Positions 57,001 to 64,000 of a DNA stretch of 64,000 nt are shown piece after piece. Position numbers and translations under genes: made by a program. Under the pieces are notes generated by a model. It worked only from the letters and a program-made list of their open reading frames with translations. It was not told where the DNA came from and made no database searches. The stretch's first letter is position 1. Every line of letters starts with the position of its first letter. This stretch comes from Haliclona indistincta (Eukaryota > Porifera > Demospongiae > Haplosclerida > Chalinidae): contig OZ024791.1 of assembly GCA_964017065.1 (NCBI GenBank), forward strand, positions 5,074,547 to 5,138,546, in the 5' to 3' direction.

Positions 57001-60000
57001 AAGTAAGAATAGGAACAGGAGAAATAGTAGCAGATACATTGCGAGTAGAACTTGAAGTAGCAATAGAGGAAGAAATAGTACTAGGTGTGAAACTGACAGT
57101 ATCTGAAACAGAAGAAATAGCTGCTGGCGTGGTGCGAGTAGAGGTAAGAACAAAGGATGAGGAAAGTACAGAACTTGAAGCAGGAATGGCAGGTAAACCA
57201 GCAGCTGGTGTGGAGGGAGTAAAACTTGGAAAAAGAATAGAGGAAGAACCAGCAGTGGATATGGTGAGAGTTGGAGAAATAACGAAGGAAGATGAGGTTC
57301 TTGGAATAATATCAGAAGCAATGATTGGAACAAGGGTTGAGGTGGGAAGGATTGAAGAGAAGCTTACATCAAATGTAGAGGAGAAAATAACACTGCTAGT
57401 AACAGAGGAACTTAGAGCTATGGATCGACCTGCAGGAGTATTGCCTGTGAAAAATGCAATAATAATAATAATAATAATAATGAAGAGTTTTATGTACCAA
57501 TGCATATTGGTTCAGTTCCGTTCCAGTCTCCATTTTCTAGACATGTTCTAATTCTGTCACCACTGCCCAGTTCAAATCCATTGTTGCATGTGTATTCAAC
57601 CTGAGATCTGAATGTGGTCGATCCATTGATGTATTGGAGGGCTCCGTTGCTAATGGATCTCAATAGACTACAGTCTACTACTGCAGATTGAAATATAAAC
57701 AGCGTTTTAACAGGAAATCAAAGTGAATATGTTATTGATACGCTAACCTACACCCTAGTGATCTCTATAGTAACTCACTAATGCACATTGGTATGTCTCC
57801 GCTCCAATTGCCAGACGAGAGACAAGTGCGAGTCATCTCTCCTTCCAGAATATATCCCAGATTGCAGGAATAGTTTGACTCAGCACCTCTCAGCGTCCGG
57901 TTGAATTCTACTTGACCGTTTTCAAGTTTAGGTAGAGGCCCACAATCTACCACAACAGCTGTAGGGAATAAAGGACTAGTACGGCAAGGGACTGACAGAC
58001 TAAGTGTTAGATTACTATGTCATCACTACTGTGGTAGAAACACAAGGTGATATACACTACTTCAGTGCTTATGATAGGTGTCTTTTGCGATATCAGCACA
58101 TACCTACACACGTTGGTGGACGATCACTCCAAGTGCTATCTCCCTGACATGTCCTACTGCTGACTCCAAGGAGTTCAAATCCTTGATCACATGAGTAGTT
58201 TGCCACAGAACCAATGGTTATGTTCTCTAACAAAACTGATCCATTTACTGGAGGTAGCAATACGCCGCAGTCTGGAACATCAACTACAGCTGGAGATAAA
58301 AGATAGTAGTGGTCAATATTTTTCATAAAGAGACTTACAAGAAATGCACTGAGGAGTGTTTCCACTCCATTCACCATCTTGCTGACACACTCTTGTTAAA
58401 TCTCCATTGATATCGAACCCGCCATTGCATGTGTAGTTAGCCTCAGAGCCAAGCGTCGTGTTGACAACCAGAACGGCACCATTCTCAGGATCTGTCAGGT
58501 CACCACAATCAACAGCTACAGCAGAATGATCGAAAACATCAATCGTTGATATGTCTGTATGTCCCCAAAAATCACATACGTGTGCATACTGGAGGATTTC
58601 CTGACCACATCCCTGTCTGTAAACAAGTACGATTTGCTCGTCCGACTAGATCATAGCCGGCATTACAGGTATATCGTGCAATCCGTCCTTGTTCCACAAC
58701 CACTTCACCATTGGGCTGGTTTGTCAAAGGAGGGCACTGGATCTCTATAGGAAATTGAGTGTTGTCATACAAACGCATTAGCTACTTAACGCTCACTAAT
58801 GCAGCTTGGTTCGTCTCCGGACCAATTCCCTGTAGACAGGCACTGCCTCATATTAGACTTTGTAGACAACTGATACCCTAATACACAGCTGTATACTGCA
58901 ACACTTCCAACTTGAGTGCTATTAACTTGTACATTTCCTTTATCAGGGCTTCTTAGACTGGGGCAGTTTGACAACATTACTGCAAATAACAAAAGAGTAG
59001 AGAAACAGTTTCAGACTGAGTTGTGACTCACCAATGCATAACGGTGGCTTTCCAGACCAAGTAGAGTTTTTCTGGCAGACTCTAGTTTTTTCTCCAACTA
59101 GAGTAAATCCATCATCACATTCGTACTCAGCTATTGAGTTTTGTCTAGTAAAAGGAATCGATACACTTCCATTTCTAGGTGGTTGAAGGTCTCCACAGTC
59201 AACTACTATACAATAAGCAGATTGTTATGATGAGTAATAAGTTGTTGTGATTACTTTTGCAGACTGGCACTTCCGGAACCCATGTCTTGTTTAAACTGCA
59301 TGTCAGATTTTTTGACCCTATCAAGAAGTAGCCACTGTTGCAGATGTATCGAGCTTCAGACCCAAAGTTCAGACTATTTTGCTGCACATGTCCATTTTCT
59401 ATTGGGCTTGGCAGAGGGCATTGAATCGCTATGGCAATGCAGTGACAGATAAAAACATTTTTAACAGCGTCACTGCAAACCCACCATCACACCTAGATGT
59501 GTAGGACCACAAACCACTGGATAGACACCGTATATGCCTCTCTCCAACCAGTTTAAAACCAATATTACAAGAAAGTGTTGCATTTGCCTCAAACAATGTT
59601 GAATTAAGTGTCGCTTTTCCATTAGGTAGTCTGGGTAGACCGCAATCCACTCCTGTGAGTTCATTAAAATTAATGCCCTGTTTTGACTGTTCGTAAATGT
59701 ACTAAGGAGTATACTTACTTTTACAAACAGGTGCCGGAGGAAACCATTCTCCTGAGTCCATACACTGACGACGTAAGCTTCCACTAGTGCTCTTAAATCC
59801 TCTAAGGCACTCGTAGGTCACTACACTGCCTGGTCGATTCCCATTTTGGTACATCTTGCGTGAATTAGCTGGAACACCAGGATCAGGGCATACTGTGAAA
59901 TAGCAGTAGCATACATGCAAGATGTCAAGTTGACTTCTAATACACACTCACCTCTAATGCACTTTGGAGTTGGATGGGACCACAATCCTGCTCTCGTACA

Positions 60001-60711
60001 GTTTGCTCGTCTCTCTCCAACTAATTCATAGTTAGGTTGACAATAGAACACTACAAAGTCTCCTTCCTTTGTTCCCTTGACCTGTCTACCACCATTTGTA
60101 ACAATTTCAGGCAAAGGACAAGTTGCCTTTTCTATACACACAGTTAACAAATGCAGTCAATTTAGTATGAAGCATGATAATTATTATGATCACTTACTTC
60201 TGCATATGAGCAGTGATCCTGTCCAATTACCGTTGCTGCTGCAAGTTAGAATGCGATCTCCTCGCGTGCGAATGAAGTTGTCGTTGCGGCACTTGTAGAC
60301 AACAGCTGTTGCTGAAATCGATTCCAGCACAAGTACCGCGTTTTTTGAAGGTCGAGGAGGCCTGCCGCACGTGCTGTTGTTGATTGCTGGAGGTGATATA
60401 ATAAGAAGTTTTTACTATATTGCACTGAAAGCATGGTGCTCACCAATGCAGCTTGGACGCTCAGAAGACCAGCCAACCGAGAATCTCATAAACATACAGG
60501 TCATTCTCTTTGCACCGATCATTGTGAAATTAGAATCGCAGTCATATTCAACCGAGTAGCCGACCCCAAAGTAGTCACCACTTCTCGACCCATTCTTTGG
60601 CACTCCTGGGTCCGGACATCTGAAAAATAAATCGTAGAAGGTTGCTTGAGTAGACGACGCCAATAATATTAACATGAAGATCAGTGCTGGGACGCACGAT
60701 CTTTTCTCCAT
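54068..60711 (-). CDS. Multi-Sushi, mucin-like, tyrosinase-fold secreted protein
   Basis: The start at 60711 gives MEKRSC and the signal peptide PALIFMLILLASSTQA. About 19 Sushi/CCP domains follow, mostly one per exon, each with four Cys and a final W-S/T-G-x-x-P-x-C: for example CPDPGVPKNGSRSGDYFGVG (60.6 kb), DCGLPRLPNGKATLNSTL (59.6 kb), DCGVLLPPVNGSVLLENI (58.2 kb), DCGPLPKLENGQVEFNRTL (57.9 kb), INCGDPEVPANGIVENSR (56.2 kb) and DCGDPGTPSNGGRTLDGTRR (55.8 kb). Thirteen come before a Ser/Thr-rich stalk (56720-57445) and six after it. The last large exon (54068-55203) is a tyrosinase domain: RLREDWTTLSANRKAAYIQA, ITIPFWDWTISNTNPYRHP, VFDPNNGFGN and DKVWDQWQGLSNDRLRARYA. Copper-ligand positions are mostly not His (PWNRFF for PWHR; VLSAAFVDKVW for FxxHHxxxD). 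It is a probable extracellular recognition or adhesion protein with a non-enzymatic tyrosinase fold. Whether all exons form one transcript is inferred from continuous phase-compatible exons and a single signal peptide. Confidence 0.82.
56720..57445 (-). repeat. Ser/Thr-rich mucin-like stalk with imperfect tandem repeat
   Basis: Within the Sushi-tyrosinase gene, about 240 codons are almost entirely Ser, Thr, Ile, Val, Pro and Ala (for example SFTPSTISSSIATSSS, PVPILTSTSTSTMPTSA). A unit of about 110-125 bp is repeated two to three times between about 56840 and 57090. Such composition suggests heavy O-glycosylation and an extended stalk. A short (ATT)n tract lies in the intron just upstream, in transcript sense (57453-57481). 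Confidence 0.8.
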
Positions 60712-61213
60712 TGTGGGTAGTAAGTGCATGCACACGTAAATCGAGTTATCTTTTGTTCAACACAAGATCCTTTTATAGCACGACGTCTGTCACGGTTTGT
60801 GACGCCCACTCGATCACACACAGCAAACACCAATTAGTTAGGAATTCTACTGATGTTCTTTGACACACCACACCCTGTGACACCGGCTGTTTTTGCTTGC
60901 TGGAATCAAGCATGCAGCATATGATACAATAATAACACTCTGTAACTGTTCTTAGGTCGAAGTTGGTTCTATTAAAAATTCATTATTTTGGAGACTAAAC
61001 AACTTAGCACGAAACACATACAAAAATTGATTTCCTTGTCTAGTATAGCATGGACAAAACTGCTGTACGAACGAAACTTTCAGTAATACACCAAGAGCAG
61101 TCTGTTGGTTATGCAGAACAAATTTTTGTGCTGAAAATTTCTTGTGTCATCACAAATAGATTTCATGTGGCAAGCTCCTTTTACCCCTTCCTGAAAGAAC
61201 ATGAAATAATTTA
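60712..61213. promoter_or_regulatory. Upstream region of the Sushi-tyrosinase gene
   Basis: This 500-bp spacer lies between tandem minus-strand genes. It should hold the promoter of the Sushi-tyrosinase gene (a TATAAAAGG-type box, reverse of CCTTTTATAG, at about 60769-60778) and the 3' UTR of the next Sushi gene. A possible extra 3' exon of that neighbour (61150-61194) is discussed under it. Confidence 0.5.
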
Positions 61214-63217
61214 TTAGGTTTGAGCCTGGCAGTTACCTTCTCCACATGTTGGTGGTTGACCACTCCACATTCTAGCACTTATACATGTGCGATTTGGTTC
61301 CCCATTGATAAAAAGTCCTTCACTGCATGTGTATGTAGCGACCAGACCAATGGGAATCACCTGAGCAATTGAGACCATCCCATTGACGGGATTTTCCGGA
61401 ACATTACAAACTGCAAGCACACAGTTGTGACTGCATCATTCATAGAGTATTCTAACTCACTTGGTGCACAGGTTGGAGCAAAACAGTTCCATCTCCCATG
61501 ATCTAGACAGTCTCTAGTAGGCTCACCCAGTACGAAGTAGTCACTGCTATTACATGTGTAGGTGGCTGTGCTGCCAAATGTTGTACCACTGACTGTGACA
61601 AGCCCATTCTCTGGATTATTGGGTGATCCACAATCAACAGCTGCAGGTGGGGTGCACGATATTTGATAAACACATGTCATGCATGCATGGGATTGGCTGC
61701 CTTACGTTCGCAGGTGGGGGAATCCCCTGACCAAGTCTCATTATTTTGACACACCCGAGTGTTTCTTTCTTGGCAAGTTTGGGTAATATTTCCTACCACA
61801 AACCTGTCCACCTGAGATGATTCAGGATTCATGGACATTTGTTCTGTCAGGTTTCTAGCGATCCGACATATCTCATTGCCAATGTTACCAACAAGATTAT
61901 ATCCTAGTTGACATCTGTAGGTTGCTATTGAACCAGGTAAGTTACCTGTGAGCTCTACAAATCCATTCATTGGAGCAGGTGGTGATGAGCAACTCATTGC
62001 TATTGTGATTTGAAATAATTTTCACTATAGAAGCATGATATGAAGCACTAACGTTGGCAGGTGGGAGCTACTCCAGTCCAACTCCCATCATTCTGACATC
62101 TTCGCTCACTATCTCCAACCAATTTCAATCCAGGAATACAACCATATAAAGCTCTACCACCAGGTGCAATTCGTTGCCCAGATGGTTCATGAAACACAAC
62201 TCCATTGATAGGCAGTGGTAGCAATGGACATCCCTTTGGAACTGTAGTGTAATTGTTTTAACTTGAAAGCATAACAGTATCAAATTAGATTTACCACATC
62301 GTGGCCAAGGATCAGCCCACATTCCAGATCTAGTGCAAACAGTCTTGCTCACTCCTATCATTTGACTACCAGCTTGACAGAAAAAATAAGCACTATCTCC
62401 TTCTTTTGGTGGAATTGGTATTTGTCGTCCACCATTGCGTATTATTCCTAGATCTTGGCAAGTAGCTTTCTCTGTAAGAACATGCAAACTAATACGTACA
62501 ATGAACATAACACAGTACGCTAATCTGACCTCGACAGCTCAAAGGTGTACCCTCCCATTGGAATGATATTCTACTGCGGCTGCGACCACGATGGCTACGA
62601 CCTTGGCGACTGCTTCTTACACTGACACAGCGTACCACACGATCACCGCTTGATCTCACATGCAGCCTTTTATCTCTACACCTATAAAGTGCGCCATATG
62701 AATTTGATGTTTCGATAACAGCATTTGATCCAGCTTGAGGAGGGGGAGTGAGACAACCTGTTCCTGGAGATCTAGAACTTTCTCTCTGACATGATTGTCT
62801 TGTACCTTTAGTGCCTATAATAATTGCAATGGTTAGGTCTATTAGTTTTGTAGTCTGCAGAGCCACAGACTGCAATAAATAGATGGTGAGAGACAAACGA
62901 CAAGGTACATTGCAATGTAGTGAAGAAAACTGTGTGAGTTAATTGTACGTACTAAGGCGCTGGCAGACACAGGCTGGGGCGACTCCCGACCATCGTGGTG
63001 GAGATCCTCTTTCGCATGTGAGTGTAGCTTGTCCGAGTATTTGGTATTTACTATCACACGAGAAAGTCACTGAATACCCGATGTTGCGGCTAACAAGACT
63101 TCTTCGTCCATTCTCTGGTGTACCAGGATCCGGACATTGGTAGAAAGAGATGGGGAACGAGCCACTGGAGAGAGTAGCCTGTAGCAAAATACCTAGGAGC
63201 AGCGCCTGCAGCAACAT
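61214..63217 (-). CDS. Secreted multi-Sushi (CCP) protein
   Basis: The signal peptide is MLLQALLLGILLQATLSSGS. About seven Sushi-type domains follow: CPDPGTPENGRRSLVSRNIG (63.1 kb), a divergent Arg-rich domain (62540-62810), CQDLGIIRNGGRQIPIPPKE (62.4 kb), CPLLPLPINGVVFHEPSGQR (62.2 kb), CSSPPAPMNGFVELTGNLPG (61.9 kb, with an inserted loop of about 40 residues), DCGSPNNPENGLVTVSGTT (61.6 kb) and CNVPENPVNGMVSIAQVIPI (61.35 kb). Domains 1-3 are clearly paralogous, in order, to domains 1-3 of the neighbouring Sushi-tyrosinase protein, so the genes arose by tandem duplication. No membrane segment or tyrosinase domain is seen. The reading frame stops at 61214, but a 49-bp GT-AG intron (donor GAAG|GTAACT) could extend it to a stop at 61150. 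Binding or immune-like function is inferred from the fold only. Confidence 0.82.
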
Positions 63218-63544
63218 CGTTACTGTGCAATGCTACTGCAAGTCAGTGGTATGCGGTTACAATTGAGTCGTGAGAGCAGATTAGTGGTACTCATCACAAG
63301 TGTTTGATCCTGTGCGGCGAGACCACAGGAAAGACTAGTAGTATACAACGTTGTGACAATGAGTCACTGCGTTCGTAGAAAGATGACCAAAAATGATGTG
63401 CAATAAAATTCTTTGATAATAATCTACAAAAAAATCATGATAAAAATAATGAGACTACAAGTCTCCTGATATAATAACAATAATGCTGATAAACAGCTTC
63501 AAAATAAATACTTAATATTATTCAGGTATGCAGATTACAGTTCT
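63218..63544. other. Intergenic region in the Sushi/tyrosinase cluster
   Basis: About 325 bp lie between the Sushi gene start and the stop of the next minus-strand gene. It is AT-rich on the right half (probable 3' UTR of the tyrosinase-like gene) and likely contains the Sushi gene promoter on the left. No other feature is seen. Confidence 0.45.
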
Positions 63545-64000
63545 TTAACCTGTGTAGGGCCAGTATTTGACGCACTGCTTCTTCATGAATGCAGTCTGGT
63601 CGTCATCCATCTCCACAAATTGCCTTGCGTCTTGGTATCTGCAGAGCATCTTTGCCATCGTCACCTTAGAGCTGGTCAGGCGGTCAGGAGAGCTAGTCTT
63701 GGTTCCATCTTGGTAGCAGATGGATATTCCACCAGGGAGCTTAGAGTTGTCACAGAACTGAGAAACAACTAGTCCATTGCTGAGAACAAGAGGAGTGTTG
63801 TTGGAACCATAGTGGACGCTTTCACGACCACCTCCAAGACTCTGCCAGCGGTTGAAGATACGATCAACATTAGCCAAGTGGAGGATGAAGGCGGGATCAT
63901 TGGCAGCATGTATACTGCAGCTGGTGCCTCCAACAAAGCACTGGACGTTGATGGAGATAAACATCTGCAGCATGTTGTGGAAGTATTTGAAGCCTGATGC
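63545..64000 (-). CDS. Tyrosinase-like domain, C-terminal part, partial at window edge
   Basis: The frame is open at the right edge and stops at 63545. It reads ASGFKYFHNMLQMFISINVQ, CFVGGTSCSIHAANDPAFIL, HLANVDRIFNRWQSLGGG, then a beta-rich end with LSNGLVVSQFCDNSKLPGGI and QCVKYWPYTG. This is the CuB half of a tyrosinase fold (the DPxF-x-H-x-ANVDRIF helix) and is closest in layout to the tyrosinase domain of the neighbouring Sushi gene. It keeps a His in FILHLANVD where the neighbour has Ala-Ala, but the usual second His is Leu, and the HxxxH motif appears as HNMLQ. The rest of the gene, perhaps with Sushi domains, lies outside the window. Confidence 0.82.
   Translation of the reverse strand, partial: ASGFKYFHNMLQMFISINVQCFVGGTSCSIHAANDPAFILHLANVDRIFNRWQSLGGGRESVHYGSNNTPLVLSNGLVVSQFCDNSKLPGGISICYQDGTKTSSPDRLTSSKVTMAKMLCRYQDARQFVEMDDDQTAFMKKQCVKYWPYTG

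Noticed and set aside
56538..57551. Plus-strand 337-codon frame and a minus-strand 207-codon frame in the mucin region
   Set aside because: The repetitive Ser/Thr codons give open complementary and shifted frames. The frame kept is the one flanked by Sushi domains with splice sites.
60000..64000. CRISPR-like arrays, operons or bacterial content
   Set aside because: No spacer-repeat arrays, no Shine-Dalgarno-linked genes and no bacterial gene order are present. All clear genes are spliced eukaryotic ones.

Overview
This is animal genomic DNA. It carries many spliced genes with small GT-AG introns (often about 45-60 bp), short intergenic spaces, and metazoan families: a SoxB-type HMG-box factor, epsilon-tubulin, inversin, RSF1, ZRSR2, AP1 sigma, MOSPD, RHBDD1 and multi-Sushi secreted proteins. 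The compact layout, an animal-atypical glutathionyl-hydroquinone reductase, and a RasGAP/IQGAP-C protein without calponin-homology or IQ domains suggest an early-branching animal, most likely a demosponge. The species is an inference and cannot be read directly from the window.

Layout. 0-8 kb: the 3' end of a glutathionyl-hydroquinone reductase (+), converging on an ACAD9/VLCAD-like acyl-CoA dehydrogenase (-), which shares a 78-bp head-to-head promoter with epsilon-tubulin (+); then a secreted GH18 chitinase-like enzyme (-) and a decayed retrotransposon-associated fragment (-). 8-20 kb: an SRSF2-like RRM protein with a long prion-like tail (+), a secreted serine beta-lactamase-like protein (-) head-to-head with an RSF1-like chromatin factor (+), and a single-exon SoxB gene (-). 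20-37.7 kb: one long RasGAP gene (-) whose unusually large introns hold a hAT-type MITE, a probable Tc1/mariner-type MITE, several microsatellites and a 17-bp minisatellite. 37.7-54 kb: MOSPD-like (+), ZRSR2-like (-), AP1 sigma (+), RHBDD1-like rhomboid protease (-) and inversin-like (+). 54-64 kb: a minus-strand cluster of Sushi/CCP and tyrosinase-like genes, including a protein with about 19 Sushi domains, a Ser/Thr-rich mucin-like stalk and a C-terminal tyrosinase-fold domain.

Main highlights. (1) A complete, apparently very young Ty3/gypsy LTR retrotransposon (identical 187-bp LTRs, 4-bp target duplication, 18-nt tRNA-Leu primer site, gag and pol joined by a correctly phased G-GGA-AAC slippery site) sits inside a coding exon of the RHBDD1 gene, so this allele appears broken. 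(2) The Sushi-mucin-tyrosinase fusion has lost nearly all copper-ligand histidines, which suggests a pseudoenzyme used as a recognition or adhesion module, beside two related genes. (3) The IQGAP-C type RasGAP keeps an arginine at the arginine-finger position that IQGAP1 lacks. (4) A 52-bp near-perfect inverted repeat with a 19-bp loop lies in the shared promoter of the RasGAP and MOSPD genes.

Several genes are arranged head-to-head with spacers of 72-235 bp, which suggests shared promoters. Exon boundaries were derived by eye from GT-AG sites and family conservation. Gene ends are usually firm; some internal exons are not resolved.
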